Shown: positions 24,822 to 35,335 of the stretch, in pieces
How the letters are laid out: each line of letters opens with the position of its first letter
Position numbering within the stretch: the stretch's first letter is position 1
Assembly: GCF_030731085.1 (NCBI RefSeq)
Contig: NZ_JASNFN010000001.1
Coordinates: 496,001 to 560,000 of the forward strand
Reading direction: 5' to 3'
DNA length: 64,000 bases
Source of the DNA: Blastococcus carthaginiensis
GTDB taxonomy: Bacteria > Actinomycetota > Actinomycetes > Mycobacteriales > Geodermatophilaceae
Made by a program: the position numbers and the translations under genes
Notes under the pieces: generated by a model
Seen by the model: the letters and a program-made list of their open reading frames with translations, nothing else
What the model was told of the DNA's origin: nothing
Database searches by the model: none

Positions 24822-25954
24822 CGAACGGGACCGGTGCCGAGGTGGTCGTCGACCTCGACGCGATCGCGGCGAACACCGCGGCGCTGCGCGGACGGGTCGG
24901 CCGGCCGCTGATGGCGGTGGTGAAGGCCGACGGGTACGGGCACGGCCTGGTGCCCGCGGCGCGGGCTGCGCTCGCCGGCGGCGCCGACCAGCTCGGCGTC
25001 GCCGTCGTGAGCGAGGCGCTGGACCTGCGGGCCGCGGGCGTCACCGCGCCGGTGCTGGCCTGGCTGAACGGCCCGGGTGCGGACGTCGCCGCCGCGCTCG
25101 CCGCTGACGTCGAGGTGTCGGTCAACGCCACCTGGGGCCTGGCCGAGGTGGTGGCCGCGGCTCGCGCGACCGGCCGGTCCGCCCGGCTGCACCTGTTCGT
25201 CGACACCGGGCTCTCCCGGGAAGGTGCCCCCGTCGCCGAGTGGCCCGCGCTCGTCGCCGCGGCGGTCCGGGCGGAGGCCGACGGGGATGTCGTGGTCACC
25301 GGGCTGTGGAGCCACCTCGCCTACGCCGACGCCCCGGACCACCCGACCATCGGCGCGCAGGTGCGGGTGTTCGAGGAGGCGGTCGCGGTCGCCCGGGCGG
25401 CCGGGCTCACCGACGCCCGCCGGCACCTGGCCAACTCGGCGGCGACGGTCGCGCTGCCCGGCACCTGGTACGACATGGTGCGCCCCGGCGTCGCCGTCTA
25501 CGGGCTGGACCCGCTCGGCGGGGACGCCGCCGACCACGGGCTGCGGCCGGCGATGACGGTGCGCGCCCGCGTCGCGCTGACCAAGCGGGTCCCCGCCGGC
25601 GCGGGCGTCTCCTACGGCCACACCTACGCGACCGCGGCCGAGACCACGCTGGCCCTGGTGCCCGCCGGCTACGCCGACGGGGTGCCGCGGGCCGGGGGCA
25701 ACACCGCGCCCGTCCTTGCGGCGGGGAAGCAGCGGACCATCGCCGGGCGGGTGTGCATGGACCAGTTCGTCCTCGACGTCGGGGACGACCCGGTCGCCGC
25801 CGGTGACGAGGTGGTCCTCTGGGGGCCGGGGGACGCGGGGGAGCCCACCGCCCAGCAGTGGGCGGACGCCGTCGGCACCATCCACTACGAGCTGGTCACC
25901 CGGATCGGCGGCCGGTTCGCCCGCCGCTACGTCGGGTCGGCGGGGGCGGTCTGA
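24818..25954 (+). CDS. alr: Alanine racemase
   Basis: PLP enzyme that makes D-alanine for peptidoglycan. The 378-residue product carries the PLP lysine in MAVVKADGYGHGLVPAARAAL, the second catalytic base Tyr in GVSYGHTY, and YDMVRPGVAVYGLDP. GTG start overlapping the nnr stop (GTGA). The C-terminal beta domain is complete, ending near RIGGRFARRYV. Confidence 0.95.
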   Translation: MTNGTGAEVVVDLDAIAANTAALRGRVGRPLMAVVKADGYGHGLVPAARAALAGGADQLGVAVVSEALDLRAAGVTAPVLAWLNGPGADVAAALAADVEVSVNATWGLAEVVAAARATGRSARLHLFVDTGLSREGAPVAEWPALVAAAVRAEADGDVVVTGLWSHLAYADAPDHPTIGAQVRVFEEAVAVARAAGLTDARRHLANSAATVALPGTWYDMVRPGVAVYGLDPLGGDAADHGLRPAMTVRARVALTKRVPAGAGVSYGHTYATAAETTLALVPAGYADGVPRAGGNTAPVLAAGKQRTIAGRVCMDQFVLDVGDDPVAAGDEVVLWGPGDAGEPTAQQWADAVGTIHYELVTRIGGRFARRYVGSAGAV

Positions 25955-27159
25955 TGGCCCGCAGGCGGCCGCAGCCGCCCCGGCGCGCGGCCGAGCACCC
26001 GAAGGGGCGCACCGCCGGTGTGGTCGGTGCCGTCGTCGGGCTGGCCGCCGCGGGCACCGCCGCCGGCGTCGCCCTCAGCCGCGTCGCGGCCCGCCGGGTG
26101 CGCGCCGCCGAGCTGGGCCCCGCGGCGGACGTGGCGACGGCGCTGGCCGAGAGCCGGCTGCGCCAGGTCGACCCCATGGGCGCCGGGGCGCGGCCGGCCG
26201 ACCGCACCGCGCTGGTGCAGGCCGACGACGGCGTGCTCCTCGCGGTCGAGGAGATCGGCCCCCGCGACGCGCCGCTGACCGTCGTCTTCGTGCACGGCTA
26301 CACGCTGTCGATGGCGTCGTGGGCGTTTCAGCGCCGCACCCTCGGCGCGGAGCTCGCCACCGGGAACGGGCACCGCCCGCAGGCCCGCCTGGTCTTCTTC
26401 GACCAGCGGGGTCACGGCTCGTCCGGCCGCGGTGCACCGGAGCACTCCACCATCGACCAGCTGGCCCGCGACCTGCTCGCGGTCCTGGACGCCCGCGCGC
26501 CCCGGGGCCCGGTGGTCCTGGTGGGGCACTCGATGGGCGGCATGACGGTCATGGGGCTCGCAGCGCTGCGGCCCGAGCTGTTCGGCACGCGGGTGCGGGG
26601 TGCCGCGCTGCTCTCCACCTCCAGCGGGAACCTCGCCGACCTGAGCTTCGGGCTGCCCGAGATGCTCACCCGCGTGCGCGCCGCGGTGCTCCCGGTCGCC
26701 GCGTGGACCATGCGGCACCGGCCCTCGTTCGCCGAGCGCACCCGCCGGGTGGCGGCCGACCTGGTGTCGGCGGCGACCAAGGCGCTCTCGTTCGGCTCGT
26801 CCGACGTGGACCCGGCCCTGGTGCGCTACGTCGACGCGATGATCGCGGGCACGCCGGTCGACGTCATCGCCGAGTTCTACCCGGCGCTGGCCGGCCTCGA
26901 CGAGACCGGCCGGCTGGAGCCGCTGCGCCGGGTCCCCACCCTCGTGCTGACGGGTGACCGGGACACGATGATCCCGCAGGAGCACAGCGAGCTCATCGTC
27001 GAGCGGCTCACGCAGACCGGGGAGAACGCCGTCGAGTACGTGGTCGTGCCCGGCGCCGGGCACATGGTGCTCCTGGAGCAGCCCGACGAGGTGAGCCGGG
27101 CGATCGCCGGACTGCTCCGCCGCGTGGCGGCCGGGGCGGACGTCGGCGCGACGAGCTGA
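25954..27159 (+). CDS. Alpha/beta hydrolase with N-terminal membrane anchor
   Basis: A 401-residue protein. A basic stretch and one hydrophobic helix (about residues 18-40) precede an alpha/beta-hydrolase domain with HGYTLS (oxyanion region), the nucleophile elbow GHSMGGMT, a late Asp in GDRDTMIP and the His in PGAGHMVLLEQP. The triad is complete, the substrate unknown. It overlaps the alr stop (TGATG). Homologues often follow alr in actinobacteria. Confidence 0.85.
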   Translation: MARRRPQPPRRAAEHPKGRTAGVVGAVVGLAAAGTAAGVALSRVAARRVRAAELGPAADVATALAESRLRQVDPMGAGARPADRTALVQADDGVLLAVEEIGPRDAPLTVVFVHGYTLSMASWAFQRRTLGAELATGNGHRPQARLVFFDQRGHGSSGRGAPEHSTIDQLARDLLAVLDARAPRGPVVLVGHSMGGMTVMGLAALRPELFGTRVRGAALLSTSSGNLADLSFGLPEMLTRVRAAVLPVAAWTMRHRPSFAERTRRVAADLVSAATKALSFGSSDVDPALVRYVDAMIAGTPVDVIAEFYPALAGLDETGRLEPLRRVPTLVLTGDRDTMIPQEHSELIVERLTQTGENAVEYVVVPGAGHMVLLEQPDEVSRAIAGLLRRVAAGADVGATS

Positions 27160-27203
27160 CCCGGCCGCCCGGGCGGGTCCGCCGCCGCGGCTAGGGTGCG
27201 GGG

Positions 27204-27842
27204 GTGGCCGCTCCCCGCCCGCCCCGGCTCGACGCCGCCGCCGACGAGGTGGCCCGCACCGCGGCGGCCTCGCCCGGCTGGGCGGCCCTCGCGGAGACCG
27301 CCCGCTCCTGCGTGGCCTGCCCCGAGCTGGCCGCGGCCCGGCAGCACGTGGTCGTCGGGGACGTGCCGCGCACCGGCCGTCCGCGCTTCGTGCTGGTGGG
27401 CGAGGCGCCCGGTGCGACCGAGGACGAGACCGGCCGGCCGTTCGTCGGGAAGTCGGGTGCGCTGCTGGACCAGCTCCTCGCCGAGGCCGGTCTCGACCGC
27501 GGGCAGGCGGCGGTGCTCAACGTGGTCAAGTGCCGGCCCCCCGGCAACCGCACCCCGAGGGCGCCGGAGGTGGCGCGGTGCAGCGGCTGGCTGCGCCGCC
27601 AGCTGGAGCTGCTCGGCAGCCCCGTCGTCGTCGCCCTGGGGCTCTCCTCGGCCAAGTGGTTCCTCGGCCCGCGCACCGTCCTGGCCGCCGTCCGCGGCCG
27701 CCCGCACGAGGTCGACGGCCGCGCCGTCTGGGCGACCTACCACCCGTCGGCCGCTATCCGGTTCGGCCCGAACGGCGCCCCGCGCGCCGGGTTGCTCGCC
27801 GACCTGACCGCCGTCGCCGGCTCGCTGGAGGAGCACGCGTGA
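27204..27842 (+). CDS. Family 4-type uracil-DNA glycosylase with Fe-S cluster
   Basis: Excises uracil from DNA. The 212-residue product has the motif GEAPGATEDETGRPFVGKSG (motif A), the C-terminal HPSAAIRFG loop and four cysteines placed for a [4Fe-4S] cluster (SCVACP, KCRPPGNRTPR and ARCSGW). GTG start; TAGGGT lies 6 nt upstream, so the message may be leaderless. It overlaps tsaE. Confidence 0.88.
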   Translation: MAAPRPPRLDAAADEVARTAAASPGWAALAETARSCVACPELAAARQHVVVGDVPRTGRPRFVLVGEAPGATEDETGRPFVGKSGALLDQLLAEAGLDRGQAAVLNVVKCRPPGNRTPRAPEVARCSGWLRRQLELLGSPVVVALGLSSAKWFLGPRTVLAAVRGRPHEVDGRAVWATYHPSAAIRFGPNGAPRAGLLADLTAVAGSLEEHA

Positions 27843-28291
27843 AGCGCGAGCACGTGCTGCCCGATCCGGCCGACACCCACGCCCTGGGCGAGGCGCTGGC
27901 GGCCCTCGCCCGCCCCGGTGACCTGCTGGTGCTGGTCGGCCCGCTCGGCGCGGGCAAGACCGCCCTCACCCAGGGCATCGGCGCGGGTCTCGGCGTCCGG
28001 GAGCCGGTCACCTCGCCCACGTTCGTCATCGCCCGGGTGCACCGCGGCGGCCGCATCCCGCTGGTGCACGTCGACGCCTACCGGCTCGGCGGGCACGCCG
28101 ACGTCGACGATCTCGACCTCGATGCCTCGACCGACGAGTCGGTGACCGTCGTCGAGTGGGGGCAGGGGCTGGTCGAGCAGCTGGCCGACGAGCACCTGGA
28201 GGTGCGGCTGGACCGGCGCGACGACGACGTCCGCACGGCCCTGCTGGTGCCGCACGGTCCGGGGTGGGCCGCCCGGCTCGACGGGGGCTGA
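27839..28291 (+). CDS. tsaE: tRNA t6A37 biosynthesis ATPase TsaE
   Basis: ATPase of the complex that makes threonylcarbamoyl-A37 in tRNA. The 150-residue product has the Walker A GPLGAGKTALTQGI, a TSPTFVIARVH switch-like segment, HVDAYRL and VTVVEWGQG. GTG start overlapping the glycosylase stop (GTGA). The partner genes tsaB and tsaD lie 1.0 and 2.3 kb downstream, separated by acetyltransferases. Confidence 0.94.
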   Translation: MKREHVLPDPADTHALGEALAALARPGDLLVLVGPLGAGKTALTQGIGAGLGVREPVTSPTFVIARVHRGGRIPLVHVDAYRLGGHADVDDLDLDASTDESVTVVEWGQGLVEQLADEHLEVRLDRRDDDVRTALLVPHGPGWAARLDGG

Positions 28292-28334
28292 AACGGGCGG
28301 CGCCGCACCGGGGCGGGTGGCAGGATCCGCGACC

Positions 28335-28781
28335 GTGACCCCTCCTGGCGCGCCGCCGGCGCCGTACCGCACGGTCGTGGCCGACGGGCTGCCCGAGCTG
28401 GACCAGCGGCTGTCGCGCGAGCTCGACGCGTTCAACGCCGCCGCGACCGACGGCGTGGCGCCGGCGCGGGAGCTGACCGTGCAGGTCCTCGACGCCTCGG
28501 GGGAGCTCGCCGCCGGCCTGAGCGGCTGGACGTGGGGTGTGGCCGCGGGCATCGGCATGACGTGGGTGCGCGAGGACTCCCGCGGCGACGGCCTGGGCGC
28601 CGGCCTGCTGGCGGGCTTCGAGGGCGAGGCGCGGGCACGCGGGTGCACCCACGTGTTCGTCACCTCGTTCACCTTCCAGGCGCCGGGCTTCTACGCGCGG
28701 CACGGCTACCGCGAGATCTTCCGGTGGGAGGGCGTGCCCACACCGGGCGCCGCCGACGTGCACCTCCGGAAGGAGCTGTGA
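28335..28781 (+). CDS. GNAT family N-acetyltransferase
   Basis: A 148-residue single GNAT domain: the acetyl-CoA site is GMTWVREDSRGDGLGAGLLAGFEGEARARG (motif A), followed by GFYARHGYREIFRWEGVP. The substrate is unknown. I chose the GTG at 28335; another in-frame GTG at 28317 is possible. Overlaps the next acetyltransferase gene. Confidence 0.82.
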   Translation: MTPPGAPPAPYRTVVADGLPELDQRLSRELDAFNAAATDGVAPARELTVQVLDASGELAAGLSGWTWGVAAGIGMTWVREDSRGDGLGAGLLAGFEGEARARGCTHVFVTSFTFQAPGFYARHGYREIFRWEGVPTPGAADVHLRKEL

Positions 28782-29311
28782 GCCCGGGCCTGCCCGTCGT
28801 GGAGCTGGTCGCGCTGGGCCCGGCGGCGTTACGCGCGCTCGCCGACGGCGACCTCGTCGCGGCCGAGGCGGCGGCGCCGGTGCTGCTGAGCCCGTACCTC
28901 GCCGGGCCGGAGTGCCGCTGGGTGTGGGGGGTCCGCGCCGAGCAGGTGGTCGCAGACCCGGCCAGCGCGCGGTGGATCACCCGGGTGGTGCGCGACCGCG
29001 GACGGGGCCTGACGGTGGGCCAGGCGGGCTTCCACGGGCCGCCCGATGCCGCCGGCATGGTCGAGGTCGGCTACTCCACCGACCCTCTGCACCGGCGGCA
29101 GGGGTACGCCCGGGCGGCGCTGCGCGCCCTGCTGGCGTGGGCGGCCGAGGAACCGGCGGTCACCACCGTGCGCGCATCCGTGGCCCCGGCGAACACCGCC
29201 TCCCGGGACCTGGTGCTCGCCGAGGGCTTCGTCGCCGTGGGGGAGCAGGTCGACGAGGAGGACGGCCTGGAGATCGTCTACGAGGTCCCAGCCGGCGTTC
29301 GCCTACGCTGA
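28778..29311 (+). CDS. GNAT family N-acetyltransferase (RimJ/RimL-like)
   Basis: A 177-residue acetyltransferase with VEVGYSTDPLHRRQGYARAALRALLAWAAEE (CoA-binding motif) and ANTASRDLVLAEGFVAVGEQVDEEDG, like the RimJ/RimL branch that acetylates protein N-termini or small molecules. GTG start overlaps the preceding stop (GTGA). It sits inside the t6A cluster, but a link to tRNA modification is not established. Confidence 0.82.
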   Translation: MSPGLPVVELVALGPAALRALADGDLVAAEAAAPVLLSPYLAGPECRWVWGVRAEQVVADPASARWITRVVRDRGRGLTVGQAGFHGPPDAAGMVEVGYSTDPLHRRQGYARAALRALLAWAAEEPAVTTVRASVAPANTASRDLVLAEGFVAVGEQVDEEDGLEIVYEVPAGVRLR

Positions 29312-29317
29312 TCGGTC

Positions 29318-29950
29318 GTGCTGGTCCTCGCGCTCGACACCGCCACCCCGACGCTCGTCGCGGGGCTCGCGCGGTGGACCCCCGACGGCGGCGCCGAGGT
29401 GCTCGCCGAGCGCGCCGTCCCCTCGGGCACGAAGCACGCCGAGTTGCTCACCCCGGCGATCCAGGGTGCGGTCGCCGACGCGGGGCTCGCGCTGGGCGAC
29501 GTCGAGGCCGTGGTCACCGGGCTGGGCCCCGGACCGTTCACCGGGCTGCGGGTGGGTGTGGTCACCGCCGCCGCGATCGCCGACGCCCGCGGGCTGCCGG
29601 TGGTCGGCGTCTGCTCCCTCGACGCGATCGGGAGCGGGGCGCGCACGGTGGTGACCGACGCCCGCCGCAAGGAGGTCTACTGGGCCGCCTACGACGACGC
29701 CGGCCGGCGGGTCGAGGGCCCGGGGGTGGTGCGGCCCGAGGAGTTCGGCCGGGGCGGCCCGTTCGTCGGCGACCCGGCGTTCGCCGAGCGGCTCGGTGGG
29801 GTGGTGACGCCGGCGGAGGTGACCACCGCGGGCCTGCTCCGCGCGGCCACCGCGCAGCTCGCCGACCCGGTAGGGGCACCGCTGGTGCCGCTGTACCTGC
29901 GCCGGCCCGACGCGGTGCCGCCGACGTCGGTCAAGGCCGTGACGCGGTGA
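29318..29950 (+). CDS. tsaB: tRNA t6A37 biosynthesis protein TsaB
   Basis: Dimerisation partner of TsaD in threonylcarbamoyladenosine synthesis. The 210-residue ASKHA-fold protein begins VLVLALDTATPTLVAGLAR and contains HAELLTPAI and VVTGLGPGPFTGLRVGV. GTG start; TACGCT lies 8 nt upstream, which suggests an internal, nearly leaderless promoter. The stop overlaps rimI (GTGA). Confidence 0.93.
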   Translation: MLVLALDTATPTLVAGLARWTPDGGAEVLAERAVPSGTKHAELLTPAIQGAVADAGLALGDVEAVVTGLGPGPFTGLRVGVVTAAAIADARGLPVVGVCSLDAIGSGARTVVTDARRKEVYWAAYDDAGRRVEGPGVVRPEEFGRGGPFVGDPAFAERLGGVVTPAEVTTAGLLRAATAQLADPVGAPLVPLYLRRPDAVPPTSVKAVTR

Positions 29951-30399
29951 GCCGGCTACGGCCGATGACGCTCGCCGACCTGCCCGCGGTCATGGGGCTG
30001 GAGGAGGAGCTCTTCGCCCCTGACACGTGGACGGCGGCGATGTACCGCGACGAGCTGGCCCGCCCCGACACCCGCCACTACCTGGTGGCCGAGGACGAGG
30101 CCGGGGTCGTCGGGTACGCCGGGCTGATCGCCTACGACGACGAGGCGCACGTGGCCACCATCGGGGTGACCGGCGCGCGGCAGGGGGAGGGCATCGGCGC
30201 CCGGCTGCTCGACGCGCTGCTCGCCGAGGCCGACCGGCGCGCGGTCCCGGTGGTGCTGCTGGAGGTGCGGGCGGACAACGAGACGGCGCAGGGGCTCTAC
30301 CGCCGGCGCGGGTTCGCCGAGATCGGCCGGCGGCGCGGCTACTACCAACCGAGCGGCACGGACGCCGTGGTCATGAAGCGGGAGCGGACAGGGGCGTGA
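29947..30399 (+). CDS. rimI: Ribosomal protein S18-alanine N-acetyltransferase
   Basis: GNAT enzyme of 150 residues beginning VSRLRPMTLADLPAVMGLEEELF, with GVTGARQGEGIGARLLDALLAEA and LEVRADNETAQGLYRRRGFAEIGRRRGYY, the usual RimI pattern. Its position between tsaB and tsaD is the normal bacterial arrangement. GTG start overlapping tsaB. Confidence 0.92.
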   Translation: MSRLRPMTLADLPAVMGLEEELFAPDTWTAAMYRDELARPDTRHYLVAEDEAGVVGYAGLIAYDDEAHVATIGVTGARQGEGIGARLLDALLAEADRRAVPVVLLEVRADNETAQGLYRRRGFAEIGRRRGYYQPSGTDAVVMKRERTGA

Positions 30400-30510
30400 G
30401 CATCGCAGCGAGGCGGTCGTCGACAGTGAGTGAGCATCGCAGCGAGGAACGAGCGAGGAGCGGAGCGACCGCGGAGACGGCCTGGGCATGGGAGCGAGGA
30501 GCGGAGCGCC
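30397..30510 (+). repeat. Purine-rich short direct repeats upstream of tsaD
   Basis: GAGCATCGCAGCGAGG occurs at about 30397 and 30431, and GAGCGAGGAGCGGAGCG-type units at about 30452 and 30492. They fill most of the 142-nt gap between rimI and tsaD. They look like a dispersed intergenic repeat, not coding sequence. Confidence 0.6.
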
Positions 30511-30541
30511 CCGCGGGAGCGACATGTGGCGGAGGGACGCC

Positions 30542-31576
30542 GTGAGCGAGCCGCTGGTCATCGGGTTCGAGACTTCCTGCGACGAGACCGGCGTGGGCAT
30601 CGTCCGCGGGCACACGCTGCTGGCGGACGCGCTGGCCACCTCGATGGAGGAGCACGAGCGCTTCGGCGGCGTCGTCCCCGAGATCGCCTCCCGCGCGCAC
30701 CTGGAGGCGATGGTGCCGACGGTGCACCGGGCGCTGGCCGAGGCCGGTGTCCGCGCCGCCGACGTCGACGCCGTGGCGGTGACCAGCGGCCCCGGCCTGA
30801 CCGGCGCGCTGCTGGTCGGGGTCGCGGCCGCCAAGGCGTACGCACTGGCGCTGGGCAAGCCGCTCTACGGCGTCAATCACCTCGCCGCGCACGTCGCCGT
30901 CGACGAGCTGCAGCACGGGCCGCTGGCCGAGCCGTCGATCGCGATGCTCGTCTCCGGCGGGCACAGCTCGCTGCTGCTGGTGCCCGACCTCGCGCAGGAG
31001 GTGCAGTCGCTGGGCCGCACCATCGACGACGCGGCGGGCGAGGCGTTCGACAAGGTCGCGCGCGTGCTCGGGCTGCCGTTCCCCGGGGGCCCGCCGATCG
31101 ACCGGGCGGCCCGCCAGGGCGATCCGCACGCCATCGCCTTCCCTCGCGGGCTCACCGGCCCTCGCGACCCCGCCTACGACTTCTCCTTCTCCGGCCTGAA
31201 GACCGCCGTCGCCCGGTGGATCGAGGCCCGCGAGCGCGCCGGGGAGCCGGTGCCGGTGGCCGACGTCGCGGCCTCGTTCCAGGAGGCGGTCGCCGACGTG
31301 CTCACCGCCAAGGCCGTGCGCGCCTGCCGCGACCACGGCGTCGACCACCTGGTGCTCGGCGGGGGAGTGGCGGCCAACTCGCGGCTGCGCGCGCTGGCCG
31401 AGGAGCGGTGCGCCAAGGCCGGCATCGTGCTGCGGGTGCCCAGCCCGAAGCTCTGCACCGACAACGGGGCGATGGTGGCGGCGCTGGGCTCGCGGCTGGT
31501 CGCCGCCGGGGTCGCGCCCTCCGCCCCCGACCTCGGCGCGGACAGCTCCCTGCCGATCGACGTCGTCAGCCGCTGA
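30542..31576 (+). CDS. tsaD: tRNA N6-adenosine threonylcarbamoyltransferase TsaD
   Basis: Catalytic subunit that transfers threonylcarbamoyl to A37. The 344-residue product shows FETSCDETGVGIV, the metal-binding HLAAH (VNHLAAHVAVDEL), SGGHSSLLLV and GGGVAANSRLR. I chose GTG 30542 because CGGAGGGA lies 6 nt upstream; an ATG at 30524 is in frame but poorly placed. Confidence 0.95.
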   Translation: MSEPLVIGFETSCDETGVGIVRGHTLLADALATSMEEHERFGGVVPEIASRAHLEAMVPTVHRALAEAGVRAADVDAVAVTSGPGLTGALLVGVAAAKAYALALGKPLYGVNHLAAHVAVDELQHGPLAEPSIAMLVSGGHSSLLLVPDLAQEVQSLGRTIDDAAGEAFDKVARVLGLPFPGGPPIDRAARQGDPHAIAFPRGLTGPRDPAYDFSFSGLKTAVARWIEARERAGEPVPVADVAASFQEAVADVLTAKAVRACRDHGVDHLVLGGGVAANSRLRALAEERCAKAGIVLRVPSPKLCTDNGAMVAALGSRLVAAGVAPSAPDLGADSSLPIDVVSR

Positions 31577-31697
31577 GGGAGGGCGGGCCGTGGCGGATGT
31601 CGTCCGCCGCTGACGCTCGGACGGGTTGAGCCGTGTGGGCGCCCGTGAGGCCGCATCGTGGCGCGGCTCCAGGTCGGGTGGCGCGGCTCGACCCGCC

Positions 31698-32939
31698 CTA
31701 CGTGACGTCGCAGACGAGGGCGGTCGGGGCGCCGTCGACCCGGGTGACGACGACCGTCGCCGCCCCGCTGCCGGGGCCGCGGAGCTGCCGGGCCAGGGTC
31801 TCCGGCTCGATCGCCGAGCCGCGCTTCTTGACCACGACCCGGCCGACGCCGTGCCCGCGCAGCAGCGCCTTGAGCTTCTTGAGGTTGAACGGCAGCACCT
31901 CGTCGACCCGGTAGGAGCTCACCCACGGGCTCCCGACCGCGGGACCGTCCGAGGTGAGGTAGGCGATCGTCGGGTCGACGAGGGTCGCGCCCAGGTCGGC
32001 GGCGACGAGGGAGACCAGGCCCGAGCGGATGACCGCGGGGTCGGGCTCGTGCAGCCAGGCCCGCACCGGCCCGGCCGGTGCCGGCCCGGGATCGGCGTCC
32101 GCGGTCAACTCGTGGAACTCGCCGTCGCGGACGACGGTCGCCCGGCGCCAGGTCGCCGACACCGCGCCGCCCCACAGCAGCGCCTCGACGATCGAGCCGC
32201 CGACCGACACCCACTCGGCCTCGACTCCGTCGGGCACCCGGTCGTGGTCCAGCCCGGGGGCCACCTTCACCACCGACGTCGGCACCTTGGCGAGGAGTTC
32301 CGCGACGGTCGACCACGGCGGCGACCAGCGGTCGGGGTCCAGCAACCGCCGCCCGCCGGCCCGCCGGGCGGGGTCCAGGACGGCGGCGCCGCACCCGGCC
32401 ACCTCGCCGCCGCGCGCGGCGGCCACCAGCTCCACGGCGTCGCCGGCCACCACCCAGACGTCGTCGGCGACGCCCAGCGCCTCGGCGTTGGCGGCGGTCA
32501 GCTCCCGGGCCACCGGGTCGACGTCGACGGCGAGCACCCGGGCGCCCGCGCGGGCCAGCGCGATCGTGTCGGTGCCCGCGGCGCACCCGAGGTCGGCGAC
32601 GGAGTCGGCGCCCCCGGCGAGCAGCCGGGCCGCGCGCCGGGCGGCCAGTTCCGGGCGCCCGGCCTGCTCGAGGGTGTCGCCGGTGAACAGCATCCGGTCG
32701 GCGTCGGCCCCGAACGTCGCCCGTGCGTTCTGCCGCTGCCGGGCGATGCCCCACGCCGGCCCGGCGAGGTCGGTACCCACCTCGGCGCGCAGCCGCGTCA
32801 GCGCGGCCACCGCATCGACCCCCTCGGCCAGCAGCGCCGCCGCGCGCGCCAGCGCCGCCGCACCCTCCGGGGTCGTCAGCGCGCGCAGCTGGCGCACCGT
32901 CTCGGCGGTCTGCTCCTCGGATGGCCGGTCCACCGGCAC
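31698..32939 (-). CDS. Class I SAM-dependent methyltransferase with THUMP-like domain
   Basis: A 413-residue protein: an N-terminal helical region, a Rossmann methyltransferase core (DLGCAAGTDTIALARAGARVLAVDVDP, then AAVLDPARRAGGRRLLDPD) and a C-terminal THUMP-like region ending in LLRGHGVGRVVVKKRGSAIEPE. The layout suggests an RNA methyltransferase; the target is unknown. GTG start at 32939. It is divergent from groES and shares the 189-nt region with the CIRCE element. Confidence 0.87.
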   Translation of the reverse strand: MPVDRPSEEQTAETVRQLRALTTPEGAAALARAAALLAEGVDAVAALTRLRAEVGTDLAGPAWGIARQRQNARATFGADADRMLFTGDTLEQAGRPELAARRAARLLAGGADSVADLGCAAGTDTIALARAGARVLAVDVDPVARELTAANAEALGVADDVWVVAGDAVELVAAARGGEVAGCGAAVLDPARRAGGRRLLDPDRWSPPWSTVAELLAKVPTSVVKVAPGLDHDRVPDGVEAEWVSVGGSIVEALLWGGAVSATWRRATVVRDGEFHELTADADPGPAPAGPVRAWLHEPDPAVIRSGLVSLVAADLGATLVDPTIAYLTSDGPAVGSPWVSSYRVDEVLPFNLKKLKALLRGHGVGRVVVKKRGSAIEPETLARQLRGPGSGAATVVVTRVDGAPTALVCDVT

Positions 32940-32991
32940 AGCGTGGCGTACGGGCTGGTCCGGTCCGACGTCACCCACCCCGGCGACCGGG

Positions 32992-33021
32992 TTGAGCGGC
33001 TGGCACTCTCCTGGGTAGAGT
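32992..33021 (+). promoter_or_regulatory. groES-groEL promoter
   Basis: TTGAGC (32992-32997), 18-nt spacer, TAGAGT (33016-33021). The CIRCE operator overlaps the spacer and -10 box, so HrcA binding would block the polymerase. Confidence 0.7.
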
Positions 33022-33026
33022 GCCAA
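33000..33026 (+). promoter_or_regulatory. CIRCE operator (HrcA site)
   Basis: TGGCACTC, 9 nt, GAGTGCCA (33001-33025): a near-consensus match to the CIRCE inverted repeat (GCACTC-N9-GAGTGC core perfect). It predicts HrcA repression of groES under non-stress conditions. Confidence 0.9.
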
Positions 33027-33128
33027 GCGACACGGGCTGGCGCCCGACCCCCGCGACGGCGGGTGCCCGACCTCGTGCCACAGCATCGAACATCCCTGCC
33101 GTCCGACACCGAAGGGGGCGTCACCGAC

Positions 33129-33437
33129 GTGACGACCGCTACCAAGGTCAGCATCAAGCCGCTGGAGGACCGGGTCGTGGTCCAGGCCAACGAGGCCGAG
33201 ACCACCACCGCCTCCGGTCTGGTCATCCCGGACACCGCCAAGGAGAAGCCCCAGGAGGGCACCGTCGTCGCCGTCGGCCCCGGCCGCATCGACGACAACG
33301 GCAACCGCGTGCCGCTCGACGTGAACGTCGGCGACGTGGTCATCTACTCCAAGTACGGCGGCACCGAGGTCAAGTACGCCGGCGAGGAGTACCTGGTGCT
33401 CTCCGCCCGCGACCTGCTCGCCGTCGTGAGCAAGTGA
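33129..33437 (+). CDS. groES: Co-chaperonin GroES
   Basis: Heptameric lid of the chaperonin. The 102-residue product contains IKPLEDRVVVQANEAE, the mobile-loop region TTTASGLVIPDTAKEKPQEG, VAVGPG and KYGGTEVKYAGEEYLVLSARDLLAVV. GTG start at 33129 (VTTATKVSIK). Followed by two hairpins and then groEL after 108 nt. Confidence 0.96.
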   Translation: MTTATKVSIKPLEDRVVVQANEAETTTASGLVIPDTAKEKPQEGTVVAVGPGRIDDNGNRVPLDVNVGDVVIYSKYGGTEVKYAGEEYLVLSARDLLAVVSK

Positions 33438-33511
33438 CCTTCGCAGGTCACTAGCTCCACGCAGTACTCCGACCGCCCCGGCGGCCCGAACACCGGGTCC
33501 CGGGGCGGTCG
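33433..33511 (+). terminator. Tandem hairpins between groES and groEL
   Basis: AGTGACCT/AGGTCACT (33433-33440/33445-33452, TCGC loop) spans the groES stop. A second stem, GACCGCCCCGG/CCGGGGCGGTC (33471-33481/33500-33510), is followed by GTCTTT. The second looks like a terminator and may lower groEL relative to groES or allow groES-only transcripts. Confidence 0.65.
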
Positions 33512-33545
33512 TCTTTCGCCCTGCACTGACTGATCGGAAGGGCCC

Positions 33546-35189
<1,644 letters not shown>

Positions 35190-35205
35190 GCCGTGCCGCC
35201 GCTGA

Positions 35206-35263
35206 TGATCAGGTGACCTGATCACCGGGGGTCCTGGCTCACGATCGACGGTGAGCCAGGACC
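35206..35263 (+). repeat. Double-hairpin intergenic repeat A, copy 2 (after groEL)
   Basis: TGATCAGGT-G-ACCTGATCA is a perfect 9-bp inverted repeat (35206-35224). It is followed by a 13-bp stem GGTCCTGGCTCAC/GTGAGCCAGGACC. The element matches the copy after glmS at 52 of 58 positions; the differences sit in the hairpin loop and in the 3' arm of the first repeat. Likely the groEL terminator. Confidence 0.82.
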
Positions 35264-35335
35264 GGCGCACCCCGCCCGGGTCCGGGCCGGGCCCTGTAAG
35301 CGCTGGACGGGGCCCTCTCGCGTGCTCGTGGGGAG

